From assembly GCA_009773355.1 (NCBI GenBank), contig WRPG01000006.1, positions 37,576-101,575 of the forward strand: a DNA stretch of 64,000 bases, given 5' to 3'. How positions within the stretch are numbered: position 1 is the stretch's first letter; each line of letters begins with the position of its first letter. The DNA is from Limisphaerales bacterium. GTDB lineage: Bacteria; Verrucomicrobiota; Verrucomicrobiia; Limisphaerales; SXTU01. The notes under the pieces are model-generated. The model saw only the letters and a list, made by a program, of their open reading frames with translations, did not search any database and was not told the DNA's origin. A program made the translations under genes and the position numbers. This document shows, one piece after another, positions 26,718-36,454 of the stretch.

Positions 26718-27482
26718 ATGCCCTACCGCCGCCTCCCCAACACCATGTCCGCCGTCATCCGCACCCTCAAGGCCGCGCGTGACCAATGGAAACTCACCCC
26801 CGTCCCCGCCGACCGCGCCATCACCGACGCCCATTGGGCGCAGCTTGATGACGCCCCCGCGTCGAACAGCTTCCTGAACCGCCTCCTCAAGGAAGCCAGC
26901 GACGTGGACCTCGCCCTCGCCGCCCAAGCTCCGCTCACCACCGGCCTCTCGCAAGCCGGCGCGCGCCTCACCATGTTCGTGAGCCACTTCCATCAAGTCC
27001 TCGACCTCGGCATCACGCGCGGCACCTTCGCCGCCGGGGCGCGCAGCTACTACGGGCGCGATGTGGGCGCGGACAGCATCCCCGACCTCTCCACCCAAGA
27101 CCTCGTGGCCGAGGCCGCCGAGAGGATTGTGACCGGCGAAGCCGCCCGCGCCACCGCCGAAGCCGCCGCCCATATACCCATGAGCCTGCCCAGCGCCGCC
27201 GAGGTGGCCGCCCTCCGCACCGCCTACCTCGCCGTGCGCGGCACCCAGAGCCAAGCCGTGGAAAAGACCGACCGCGAACGCGAAGAACTCGCCGCCCTCT
27301 ACAACCAAGCCTACGCCCTCGCCGTGGACATCTGCGAAAGCGTGGAATTCTTCTACCGCAAAGACCCCGACCCCGGCAGCTTCCGCACCAAATGCCAGAG
27401 ATGGGGTGTGGTTTACATTTATGAGGACGGAACTGTCACGGCTCCCTCCGACGGTGGAAATACATTACCTCCGAACGGATGA
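26718..27482 (+). CDS. Hypothetical protein of the MPYRRLPNT family
   Basis: A 254-residue protein starting MPYRRLPNTMSAVIRTLKAA. The N-terminus recalls a family of unknown function I know from Bacteroidota and Verrucomicrobiota genomes, which often occurs in many copies. It is largely helical and Ala-rich (residues about 120-180, LVAEAAERIVTGEAARATAE) and has no signal peptide. The C-terminal WGVVYIYEDGTVTAPSD looks like a short beta hairpin followed by a poorly conserved tail running into AT-richer DNA. Its start is preceded directly by a heptamer array, so translation initiation may be unusual. The function is unknown. Confidence 0.75.
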   Translation: MPYRRLPNTMSAVIRTLKAARDQWKLTPVPADRAITDAHWAQLDDAPASNSFLNRLLKEASDVDLALAAQAPLTTGLSQAGARLTMFVSHFHQVLDLGITRGTFAAGARSYYGRDVGADSIPDLSTQDLVAEAAERIVTGEAARATAEAAAHIPMSLPSAAEVAALRTAYLAVRGTQSQAVEKTDREREELAALYNQAYALAVDICESVEFFYRKDPDPGSFRTKCQRWGVVYIYEDGTVTAPSDGGNTLPPNG

Positions 27483-27763
27483 GTGCCATCTGCGTGACAC
27501 AGAAGAGGGAGGGCGTCGTATCTTGCACCAATAAAAAGAGCATGACTGAGGCGAGAAATCCTGAAGCCGGAAACCGGACGCCGTCCGATTTGGAGAGGGT
27601 TCGAAGCGCTCATAAAGACTCAGGAGGGGTCGAGTTTTGCTGTGAGGTGCTAATGCGGCCGGGAAATTTGAATTGCCATTTCCGGCGGCCCCTAGGATCG
27701 TCGCTAAGGGCCATTTTTAAGCCAAAGATGGCTCAGTGCTGAGGAAGCGGAAAACAGTGAAGT

Positions 27764-28792
27764 ATGCTAAACGAGATTTGCTCTAAAATCAGAGGCTGTG
27801 GGTCGCAGTGGCGCTACGCAGAGAAACTGTGGGACGGGATCGGGCGCGGTCGTCCGGTGGTCATTGTCCCTTGCGACATAACGACGAATCACGACCCCGC
27901 CACTGGGATTGGGGAGCTTCGAGTCGCCGCACTTGCTCCGCTTTGCTGTTCAGCAATCGGCGTGGATGACATTCGCATCGTGTATCCACACGAGGTGTTC
28001 CGGCCGACTGATCCTATCGATATGGGCATATTGCAGGAAGAATTTGGAGATGCAGATGTTATCCTACTGGGATCGGAGATAACGAATCGCATAAGCAGCG
28101 TCGCTCTTGAATTGCTCGGCAAGGACGAGCCGTGGCTGAAAACGTCATGCGGCAAGAGTGACGGGGCACATTGGATCGCTTACCAAGATGGAATCAAAAA
28201 GTTCACAAAATACCAAAATGAGGTGGATATTCACCCACATTCCATGGTTGAAGATTTTGGTCTATTCGTCGTAAGGCGAAATTGTTTTTCAAAAGATAAG
28301 AATACAGATGCTCGAGTAATACTATTCTATGGTGCGCACACGCACGGCACTCAGGCTTCGGCTGACTTGTTTTTTAGTATCCTTGGAGCTAGTGAGGTTT
28401 CGAAACGCCACCGAGTGAACCACCCCTCAAGTTGGAACCGAAGCGTGGATGGCATGGTAAGGATTACGCCTTATGCTGACAGCGATAGTTTGTCGCAACA
28501 AAATTCAATGCCAGTGCCAATGCGTCTTACGCGAAGGAATAGGCAAATCGAGGTCATCGCGCCGTCCTACCTCAAGGGCATTGTGATTGAAAACCCGGTG
28601 ATGGCTGGCCTCATATCGAACGTAACATCTTTTACAAGGTTCGGAGTTACCAGATACCTATTGCTTCGTGTTTGGGGTTATTTTGGCATTCTAGGGGTTG
28701 CGCTTGGTGCATGGCTGAACAGTCCGCCACTCATGGTGGCAAGCGTTTTGTTTTATTTTATTCAACGCATGGTGAAGGAGAAAAACTGGTAA
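27764..28792 (+). CDS. Unknown protein: Rossmann-like N-terminus plus C-terminal membrane anchor
   Basis: A 342-residue protein whose DNA is clearly AT-richer than the surroundings. I do not recognise a named family. The N-terminal 200 residues alternate beta strands and helices: GRPVVIVPCDITTNHDPATG, DADVILLGSEITNRISS and ARVILFYGAHTHGTQASADL, which suggests a nucleotide- or ligand-binding fold. The C-terminus has two hydrophobic segments (YLLLRVWGYFGILGVALGAWL, then LMVASVLFYFIQRMV), so the protein is probably anchored in the inner membrane. Its TAA overlaps the next ATG (TAATG). A sensor-plus-membrane-effector design, as in some defence systems, is one possibility; this is inference only. 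Confidence 0.7.
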   Translation: MLNEICSKIRGCGSQWRYAEKLWDGIGRGRPVVIVPCDITTNHDPATGIGELRVAALAPLCCSAIGVDDIRIVYPHEVFRPTDPIDMGILQEEFGDADVILLGSEITNRISSVALELLGKDEPWLKTSCGKSDGAHWIAYQDGIKKFTKYQNEVDIHPHSMVEDFGLFVVRRNCFSKDKNTDARVILFYGAHTHGTQASADLFFSILGASEVSKRHRVNHPSSWNRSVDGMVRITPYADSDSLSQQNSMPVPMRLTRRNRQIEVIAPSYLKGIVIENPVMAGLISNVTSFTRFGVTRYLLLRVWGYFGILGVALGAWLNSPPLMVASVLFYFIQRMVKEKNW

Positions 28793-28986
28793 TGAAAGCG
28801 CCTGTTTGGTTTGAATTTGTCAAGTTACTCGGAATTGGCCTTTGCCTCGCAGGTATCTGGGCAACTGGGCAAGGAAAAGTAACGTTTACGATGCTATTTA
28901 TTTTCCCCCCATTCTTTGTGGTTCTTGCGAGATTGATTCTTACTTTTGACCGTCAGATGACCGACCGCTTGCGAGATAGACAATAG
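28792..28986 (+). CDS. Small two-helix membrane protein
   Basis: A 64-residue protein starting at ATG 28792, whose A overlaps the upstream TAA (TAATG), a sign of coupled translation. It has hydrophobic segments FVKLLGIGLCLAGIWATG and FTMLFIFPPFFVVLARLIL and a charged tail FDRQMTDRLRDRQ. I do not recognise the family. It belongs to the AT-rich three-gene island 27764-29214. An earlier start at 28672 would overlap the upstream gene by 120 bases and is not preferred. Small membrane proteins tied to a larger sensor often act as partners or effectors. Confidence 0.65.
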   Translation: MKAPVWFEFVKLLGIGLCLAGIWATGQGKVTFTMLFIFPPFFVVLARLILTFDRQMTDRLRDRQ

Positions 28987-28992
28987 ATTTGT

Positions 28993-29214
28993 ATGCTCAA
29001 ACAGATTCTAGGAGAAGATTATCTCGACAAAATGCCGTTCCAGTTTCGATGCTGCATGGTGTTGCTGATTCTTATTTTGGCGGTTTACCTCATCATTCAT
29101 TTTGTCCCAACTGAGAACCCGAATGCGAGTCCGAAAGCACAAGACTTTATTGGAGACTTATTGAAGTTTGTTGCCGGGGCAACAGTGTCCGCTCTGGTTG
29201 GAATCAAGAAGTAG
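28993..29214 (+). CDS. Small two-helix membrane protein
   Basis: A 73-residue protein (MLKQILGEDYLDKMPFQFRC). It has one strong segment, MVLLILILAVYLIIHFVP, and a weaker C-terminal one, LLKFVAGATVSALVGI. The spacing to the upstream small gene is 6 bp, so it likely shares the same transcript. I do not recognise the family. The composition is AT-rich like the other two island genes. The loop between the helices (TENPNASPKAQDFIGD) is polar. The three-gene set looks like a transferred module. Confidence 0.65.
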   Translation: MLKQILGEDYLDKMPFQFRCCMVLLILILAVYLIIHFVPTENPNASPKAQDFIGDLLKFVAGATVSALVGIKK

Positions 29215-29312
29215 TCTAAGGCGCTGATCCCTCTGATGTCTCACTTTAACCTCGATGTGGCTGCCGGGAGTTACCTGACAGCACAGTTGCCTTCGCTGTT
29301 CCCTTCCCCATC

Positions 29313-30683
29313 ATGTCCCCCATGAATCCGACCGCTTCGACGGACACTTTGAACGACTTGAGCCGCCGCACATTTGTGCAACGCAGCTCCTTTGCCGCCA
29401 TGCTGGCCGCGCTCGGCGCGGTGGAGTTGCGCGCGCAGGCGCAGGCACCCGCCGAGAAGAAGGCGGCGTTCACCGTGAACGTCGCGGTCATCGGCCTTGG
29501 CCCGTGGGGACGCGAGATCGTCAATGTTCTCGCGCGCACGAAGGAGGCGAAGATTGTCGCCATCTGCGACACCTACGGCGCGATGGTCCGCCGCACGGCG
29601 GAGAACGCCCCGGGCGCGGCCCAGGAGAGCGATTACAAGAAGGTGCTGGCCGACAAGAACGTGCAGGCCGTGGTCATCGCCACGCCCACGCACCAGCACA
29701 AGCAGCTCGTCACCGAGGCGCTGGCCGCCGGCAAGCATGTCTATTGCGAGGCCCCGCTGGCGCACACGGTCGAGGACGCGCGGGCCATCGCGCAGGTGGC
29801 GAAGAACACGCCAACTTCCGTCTTCCAGGCCGGCCTTCAGCTTCGCTCGGATGCGCAGCGGCATTTCCTGCTCCAGTTCGTCCGCAGCGGTGCGCTGGGC
29901 AAAAACCTTTTCGCCCGCGCGCAGTGGCACAAGAAGCAGAGCTGGCGCAAGGCCTCGCCGAACGCCGACCGCGAGCGCGAGATCAACTGGCATCTCCGCC
30001 AGGAGCAGAGCACCGGCCTCGTCGGCGAGGTCGGCATTCATCAGGTGGACAACAACTCGTGGTTCCTGCGCGACCTGCCCGTCGCCGTCACCGGCTTTGG
30101 CGGCATCCTGCAATGGAGCGACGGTCGCACGGTGGCGGACACGGCGCAGTGCGTCTTCGAGTATGGGCAGGGCGTGAACTTCATCTACGACGCCTCGCTC
30201 GCGAACTCGTTCGACTCCGACTACGAGATGATTTACGGCACGGACGCCGCCGTGATGATGCGCGGCGGCAAGGCGTGGATGTTCAAGGAGTCCGACGCGC
30301 CGCTGCTGGGCTGGGAGGTCTATGCGCGCAAGGACAACTTCCACAAGGAGACCGGCATCGCGCTCGTCGCCAACGCCACCAAGCTCGTCGCGCAAGGCGA
30401 CCAGGTGGAGGACAACACGCCGGCCATGACCACTTCGTTGCAGGCCGCCATGGACGCCTTCCTGACCAACGTCAACGAAGTCAGCGGCGCGGTGGAGGAC
30501 TTCAAGGCCACCTTCGGCGACGCCGACAAGGCCGCGCTGGTGAAGCACCTGTCCACGGTCCCGCGCCAGCCCGCCGCCAGCGTGCAGGACGGCTTCGAAG
30601 CCACCGTCAGCGTCATCAAGGCCAGCGAGGCCGTCGCAAAGAAGACCCGCATCGTCTTCGCGAAGGAGTGGTTCCAGGTCTGA
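29313..30683 (+). CDS. Gfo/Idh/MocA family oxidoreductase, Tat-exported
   Basis: A 456-residue protein. The N-terminus LSRRTFVQRSSFAAMLAALG is a Tat leader. The Rossmann domain follows (NVAVIGLGPWGREIVNVLAR) with the nucleotide-binding GLGPWG, then VVIATPTHQHKQLV and KHVYCEAPLAHTVEDA, where EAPLAH stands in for the usual EKPxA of the family. The C-terminal domain contains EINWHLRQEQSTGLVGEVG, IHQVDNNSWFL. Such Tat-exported members are common in PVC bacteria and probably oxidise sugars or cyclitols with NAD(P) in the periplasm. It may be monocistronic; a small gene follows 17 bp later. Replacement of the EKP lysine by Ala (EAP) could affect hydride transfer. Confidence 0.92.
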   Translation: MSPMNPTASTDTLNDLSRRTFVQRSSFAAMLAALGAVELRAQAQAPAEKKAAFTVNVAVIGLGPWGREIVNVLARTKEAKIVAICDTYGAMVRRTAENAPGAAQESDYKKVLADKNVQAVVIATPTHQHKQLVTEALAAGKHVYCEAPLAHTVEDARAIAQVAKNTPTSVFQAGLQLRSDAQRHFLLQFVRSGALGKNLFARAQWHKKQSWRKASPNADREREINWHLRQEQSTGLVGEVGIHQVDNNSWFLRDLPVAVTGFGGILQWSDGRTVADTAQCVFEYGQGVNFIYDASLANSFDSDYEMIYGTDAAVMMRGGKAWMFKESDAPLLGWEVYARKDNFHKETGIALVANATKLVAQGDQVEDNTPAMTTSLQAAMDAFLTNVNEVSGAVEDFKATFGDADKAALVKHLSTVPRQPAASVQDGFEATVSVIKASEAVAKKTRIVFAKEWFQV

Positions 30684-30700
30684 GCGAAAGTGTCCGCGCC

Positions 30701-31018
30701 ATGAACGCGACGGCTCCCATCGTCCCGCCCGGCCTGCCATTGCCGGATGCCTATGACTTGGAGCTGACAAGGCGGATGGATGAGCTGCTGACCCAGCACG
30801 CCGGCGAGCTTGCGAAGCTCGGTTGGCTTGCGCGCCGCCGCCGCGAACGTGAGCTGCGGCGCTGGGTGGAGAGCGAACTTTCCTGCCTGGTCCGCGCGGG
30901 CAAGCTGCCCCCGAAGCGAGACAAAGACAGGCTGATGCGGTCGCTGCTCGGCTCGGAGCCGCCGATCATCCACTGGGCGGCGCACCAAGGACCGCGCGGG
31001 CACCGGCGGCTCGGGTGA
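30701..31018 (+). CDS. Small hypothetical protein, charged and helical
   Basis: A 105-residue frame from ATG 30701 (MNATAPIVPPGLPLPDAYD). The middle is Arg/Glu-rich and probably helical (LGWLARRRRERELRRWVES). The C-terminus PIIHWAAHQGPRGHRRLG is short and polar. I do not recognise the family and there are no membrane segments. It follows the oxidoreductase stop by 17 bp and is convergent with the actin-like gene. It may be a small regulatory or structural protein, or a spurious frame; GC-rich composition makes such frames common. Confidence 0.45.
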   Translation: MNATAPIVPPGLPLPDAYDLELTRRMDELLTQHAGELAKLGWLARRRRERELRRWVESELSCLVRAGKLPPKRDKDRLMRSLLGSEPPIIHWAAHQGPRGHRRLG

Positions 31019-31063
31019 ACCGCTGGCGCCCGCGGGCTGTCCCTTACACACCGTGGCGGGCGG

Positions 31064-32245
31064 TCACTTGATGACCTGCTGCCACTGATTCTCCCGCGCC
31101 TGGCGCGCGGCCTTCAGCGCGCCCAGCGCGACAAATTCCTGGTAGCGTTCACCGGCCACGCGCACGCCCGGCCGCTCGTAGCCCTCGGCGGCAAGCTGGC
31201 GTTGCAGCTCCGCGCCGAGGCCGCGGATGCGGCTGCCGCCGCCGGTGAGGATGATGTTCTGGAGCAGTTCACCGACGCTGTCGGGCGAGGCGTGCGCGAT
31301 GAGGCGCTTGGCGCTGGCGAGGATCTGGTCCAGCAGCTCGTTGCACGCGTGGCCGAGCTGCTCGGTGATGTCGAGCTTCCGCACCTTGCCGCCGACCATG
31401 ACGCTGACAACGACCGGCGCGCTCGGCGAGCCGACGAAGGAATGCTGCTCCTTCAGCTCGCGGATCTTGAACGGCGTCAGTTCGCAGTCGGGATAGGTCT
31501 TGCGGATGGCGGCGTGCAACATGACATCCACGCGGTCGCCCGCGAAGGTCAGCGAAACCTGCTCGTCCGCCGTGGGAAAGTAGCCCTGCACGAGGCAGAG
31601 GTCGGTGGTGCCGCCGCCGATGTCCACGAAGAGCGAGTTGCGCACCGGGTCCACGTAGCTGCTGTCCGCGAGGCGCGCTTCATCGCGAAAGCCCAGCGCG
31701 GCCAGAAACGGCTCGGGGATGAGGATGACGCGGTCGAACAGGCCGGCCACGGCCTCGCGCACGCTGTCGCGCGCGGCGGGGTCGGCGTTGGCGGGCAGGC
31801 CGATGACGGCGCGGATTTCCGTGCCCTGCGGCGCGTCAATCAGCGAGCGCAGGTGTTTCGCAAAGTCGCGCGCGGCGGCGGCATCCTTCACCACGCCGTC
31901 GGCGAGCGGGTGGACGAGGTTCAAGTGCAGGCGATGGCGCAACGCCGGCTCGCCGAAGAGGACGGAGGCGTTGTCCGGCAGCAGACCGTCCACGACGCCG
32001 TCCTTCGCGTAGCCGACGATGGTGGGAATGACCTGCTCCAGCGCGAAGCCGGACTTCCCGGCATAGGCACCCTTGAGGCAGGACTTGTTCGTGCCCCAGT
32101 CAAAGCCGAGGTGGAGCACGGCGCGACTGGTGGCCGGCGCGGCGGCCTGGCCGGTGTCGAAGCGGCTCTTGCCGTTGCCATTGACGCGCTGCGGGTTGAA
32201 ATGGCGATGGTTGCCATTGGTGAGAACTGTGGTTGCGGTTTTCAT
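31064..32245 (-). CDS. Bacterial actin-like ATPase (MamK/ParM-like)
   Basis: A 393-residue protein. After a 40-residue polar leader come the actin-fold motifs: phosphate-1 GFDWGTNKSCLKG, phosphate-2 FVDIGGGTTDLCLV, and adenosine IILTGGGSRIRGLG. RAVIGLPAN and VILIPEPFLAALGF lie in the connecting region, as in the MreB/MamK/Hsp70 superfamily. It should polymerise in an ATP-dependent way in the cytoplasm, for positioning of plasmids, organelles or protein complexes. It lies 40 bp downstream of a coiled-coil protein gene on the same strand, an arrangement similar to actin/adaptor pairs. I cannot tell MamK from other chromosomal actin-like groups without a tree. Confidence 0.82.
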   Translation of the reverse strand: MKTATTVLTNGNHRHFNPQRVNGNGKSRFDTGQAAAPATSRAVLHLGFDWGTNKSCLKGAYAGKSGFALEQVIPTIVGYAKDGVVDGLLPDNASVLFGEPALRHRLHLNLVHPLADGVVKDAAAARDFAKHLRSLIDAPQGTEIRAVIGLPANADPAARDSVREAVAGLFDRVILIPEPFLAALGFRDEARLADSSYVDPVRNSLFVDIGGGTTDLCLVQGYFPTADEQVSLTFAGDRVDVMLHAAIRKTYPDCELTPFKIRELKEQHSFVGSPSAPVVVSVMVGGKVRKLDITEQLGHACNELLDQILASAKRLIAHASPDSVGELLQNIILTGGGSRIRGLGAELQRQLAAEGYERPGVRVAGERYQEFVALGALKAARQARENQWQQVIK

Positions 32246-32285
32246 GGTGTGTGACTGGACTGTTTGTGTTTGGGACGGACAGGGT

Positions 32286-32819
32286 TCACGCGGCCAGATG
32301 CCGGGCGCCGGACTGGCGCTCGTTTTCGAAAATGAGGTCTATGATGGACGGGATGTCGCCGACGGGCACGCGGGTGGAGCGGCTCGACGTCTCGGCGAGC
32401 GGGAGGATGGTCGGCATCGGCTGCGGAGCGGGTGCTGCGACCGGCGCGGGTGCGAGACAAGACGCATTCCGTTTCACGGCCCGCTGAACTTCAACGTCAA
32501 TCCGCGCGGACAGGGCCGGAAGCAGTTCCGTGCGCAGCCGCTGTTCCAGCAACTCCTGCAGCAACCAGACGTCCGCCAGCCGTCGCTGCTCCTGCTGGAA
32601 CATCTCGTCCAGCCGCCGCGCCTGCTCCGCGCCGTCCGCATCGTCCTGCTCGGCCCAGGCGAGGATGCGCGCCGGGAGTTCGTCACGCAGCAGCCGGTCG
32701 GACTCCGCGCGCCGCGCCTGCCGTTGCAGGACGCAGAGCTGCCGGTAGTCCTGCACGATCCGCTGCCAGAGCGCGTCCGGGGTGCGGGCAGTAGGCAAAT
32801 ATGGAGCCAGTTCGGCCAT
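32286..32819 (-). CDS. Coiled-coil protein, putative actin partner
   Basis: A 177-residue protein starting at ATG 32819 (MAELAPYLPTARTPDALWQ), preceded by a GAAGGG ribosome-binding-like sequence. Residues about 15-115 form a long charged helix with coiled-coil character (QQEQRRLADVWLLQELLEQR), followed by a Pro/Ala linker and a short C-terminal helix (GDIPSIIDLIFENERQ). I do not recognise the family. It is the first gene of a two-gene operon with the actin-like ATPase. The C-terminal helix after a linker could be a peptide that binds the filament, as in ParM/ParR-type partners; this is inference. Confidence 0.65.
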   Translation of the reverse strand: MAELAPYLPTARTPDALWQRIVQDYRQLCVLQRQARRAESDRLLRDELPARILAWAEQDDADGAEQARRLDEMFQQEQRRLADVWLLQELLEQRLRTELLPALSARIDVEVQRAVKRNASCLAPAPVAAPAPQPMPTILPLAETSSRSTRVPVGDIPSIIDLIFENERQSGARHLAA

Positions 32820-33052
32820 CGCCCTTCGTTTAAGCAGTGCCGATGCCACCGGCCGGAAACCCCGGTTTTGCGGGGGATTTCGCTGTCCCACCCATGGTCC
32901 GGCCGAATTTATTGCCGGACTGCCGCGCGCCGGCCTCGACACTGCGGCAAGAAATTCCCCTCCGGCGCGCCCCGCCGGACGGCAGACGCCCGGCCGGAAC
33001 GGTTCCAGGTGATGGGCGGGAGAAAAACGGCTTGCCGCGCTCTTGTGCGGAG

Positions 33053-33070
33053 TGGTATGACCTCCTACCA
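33053..33070. promoter_or_regulatory. Candidate GntR/FadR autoregulatory operator
   Basis: TGGTA, 8 bases, TACCA directly before ATG 33071. The left part TGGTATGACCT fits the TNGTNNNACNA consensus of FadR-subfamily sites except at the last base. The gap 32820-33070 between divergent genes also contains GTCCGGC-N10-GCCGGAC at 32897-32920, another possible operator. Confidence 0.4.
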
Positions 33071-33781
33071 ATGTCACTTTCCACCATCGAACGCCCGGCT
33101 TCGCTGGTCGAGGATGTCTGCCAGCGGCTTGCCACGGAGATCCGCGCGGAGCTGAACGGCGGCGATGGCTGGCTGCCGCCGGAGCGCCAGCTCGCGGCGC
33201 AGCTCGGGGTCAGCCGCACGGTCGTCCGCGAGGCGACGAAGCGGCTGGAGTTGCAGGGGCTGATCGAGGTCCGGCACGGCATCGGCATCAAGGTGGTGGA
33301 CAAGCTGCACAAGCCGCTCAACGGCTCGCTCGCGCTGCTCATTCCTGACTCGGCAGACCGCCTGCGCCAGCTCGTCGAGGTCCGGTTGCTGGTGGAGCCG
33401 GAGGTCGCCCGCCTCGCCGCCGAGCGCGTGAAGCCCGCCGCCTTGCGGGCGCTCAAGAAGGTTCAAGCCCGCCTCGCCGTGGCGACGGCGGTGGAGGAAG
33501 CCGTCGAGAGCGACCTAGAATTTCACCGCCAGCTCGCGCGCGCGTCCGGCAACGAGGTGCTCGTGCTGCTGCTGGAGTCGCTCGGCGATCTGGGCCGTGC
33601 GAGCCGATCCGTGACCATCTCCGCCACGAGCATTGCCCGCGCGCACGCGCAGCATCAGGCCGTGCTCGATGCCGTCGCGGCCGGTGACGCGCAACGCGCC
33701 CACGCCGCGATGCAGTTCCACATTCGCGAAGCTGCCGCCGACCTTGCGCGTCAGTTCAAGCAGTCCAAAGCCGTCCGCTGA
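33071..33781 (+). CDS. GntR/FadR-family transcriptional regulator
   Basis: A 236-residue protein starting at ATG 33071 (MSLSTIERPASLVEDVCQ). The winged helix-turn-helix is at about 13-80 (GGDGWLPPERQLAAQLGVSR, then EVRHGIGIKVV). A helical FCD/FadR-type effector domain follows (RLRQLVEVRLLVEPEVARLA, ESDLEFHRQLARASGNEVLV, HAQHQAVLDAVAAGDAQRAH). The Asp/His positions of this domain usually bind a metal or carboxylic sugar acid. It starts 4 bp ahead of the DUF1501 gene and heads the 24-kb catabolic gene train, so it is the best candidate for sensing that pathway's product. A longer frame from 32837 would add 78 unconserved residues. Confidence 0.88.
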   Translation: MSLSTIERPASLVEDVCQRLATEIRAELNGGDGWLPPERQLAAQLGVSRTVVREATKRLELQGLIEVRHGIGIKVVDKLHKPLNGSLALLIPDSADRLRQLVEVRLLVEPEVARLAAERVKPAALRALKKVQARLAVATAVEEAVESDLEFHRQLARASGNEVLVLLLESLGDLGRASRSVTISATSIARAHAQHQAVLDAVAAGDAQRAHAAMQFHIREAAADLARQFKQSKAVR

Positions 33782-33785
33782 ACGC

Positions 33786-35308
<1,523 letters not shown>

Positions 35309-35312
<4 letters not shown>

Positions 35313-36442
35313 AGCCACCGACTTTTCTCATGGCCGCAATCGCCTTGGCCGGGCTGGTTTCGGTCACCTCGCTTACGGCTGCTGAGTGGTTCGTCAATCC
35401 CGAGTCCGGCGCGGACAACAACTCCGGGGTGAAAGCCGCGCCGCTCAAGACCGCGCAGATCGCCGTCAGCCGCGCCAAGCCCGGGGACACCATCCACCTG
35501 CTGCCCGAGGGCGCGGTCTATCGCCAGATGCTCATGCTGGCGGGCAAGACCAACCTCACCATCGAGGGCCACGGCGTGACGCTGACCGGGGCCGACCCGT
35601 TGCCGGCAGACGGCTGGGAGACGGTCGCGCCCGGCCTGCATCGCCGGCAGTTGCCGCGCACGCGGCTTGACCGCCATCTGCTCATCCGCGACGGCAAGAT
35701 GAACCGCATGGGCCGCAGCCCGTCGGTGAATGTCGCCTTCCCCGCGCCGGAGGCATTGCGCGACGGCGAGTTTGCCTGGGTGCCGCAACCGGACGAAAAG
35801 ACCGGCTGGCTCTACGTGCGCGGCTCAACGACGGGCCTCGAATGGAGCGTGCGCGACGCCGGCCTCGCCACCGGCGGCACGAACCGCTCCATCACCGTCC
35901 GCAACCTCCACACCCGCCACGCGCTCAACGACGGCTTCAACATCCACGGCGACTGCCGCGAGCTGCGCTGCTTCAACATCAGCGGCCACGAAAACTTCGA
36001 CGAGGGCTTCAGCGCCCACGACACCTGCCAGGTTTGGGTGACGGATGGGAAGTTCCGGGGCAACGACAACGCCGTCGCCGACGTGAACCTGTGCGACTCC
36101 TACTACACCCGCTGCGAGTTTCGCGACAGCGTCAGCGTGGAAGTGCTCTTTCAAGGCGGCGACCACCGGCTGGACGACTGCCGCATCATCGCGAGCGGCA
36201 AGACGGCCTTCTCGCTCTCCTCCGGCGGTAATCCCCGGTCCAAGGAAGCCAGCCATGCTAAGTGCCTGGTGCTCGGCACGGAGATTTCCAGCGCCGACAA
36301 AGCGCCCCGTCCCCTGCGCATCGCCGAACACAACGCGGCGACCTTTACGAACTGCCGGCTGAACGGAATCACCGTCTCCAATCGCGGAAAACTCACGGCG
36401 ACCGAGTCCACGCTCGACGGCGCGCCGTGGTCGCCGCGCTGA
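35309..36442 (+). CDS. Secreted parallel beta-helix (DUF1565/pectate-lyase-like) protein
   Basis: A 377-residue protein starting at GTG 35309, overlapping the upstream TGA by four bases (GTGA). Signal peptide residues 1-25 end LTAAEWF. WFVNPESGADNNSG is the DUF1565 opening. Right-handed beta-helix rungs follow (NRSITVRNLHTRHALNDGFN, ELRCFNISGHENFDEGFSAH, DSYYTRCEFRDSVSVEVLFQ). This fold is used by polysaccharide lyases and hydrolases, but I see no clear catalytic signature, so it may bind or cleave the target glycan. It is translationally coupled in the train. Confidence 0.85.
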
Positions 36443-36454
36443 ACTGGAACTGCC

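Noticed and set aside
27479..27742. Plus-strand 87-codon open frame after the 26718 gene
   Set aside because: Mixed composition, no family resemblance and no ribosome-binding site; the gap of about 280 bases is treated as intergenic.
29504..31018. Plus-strand open frame of about 500 codons overlapping the Gfo/Idh/MocA gene
   Set aside because: Only its last part (from ATG 30701) lies outside the oxidoreductase; the upstream part is a frame-shifted shadow, so only the short 105-residue gene is kept.
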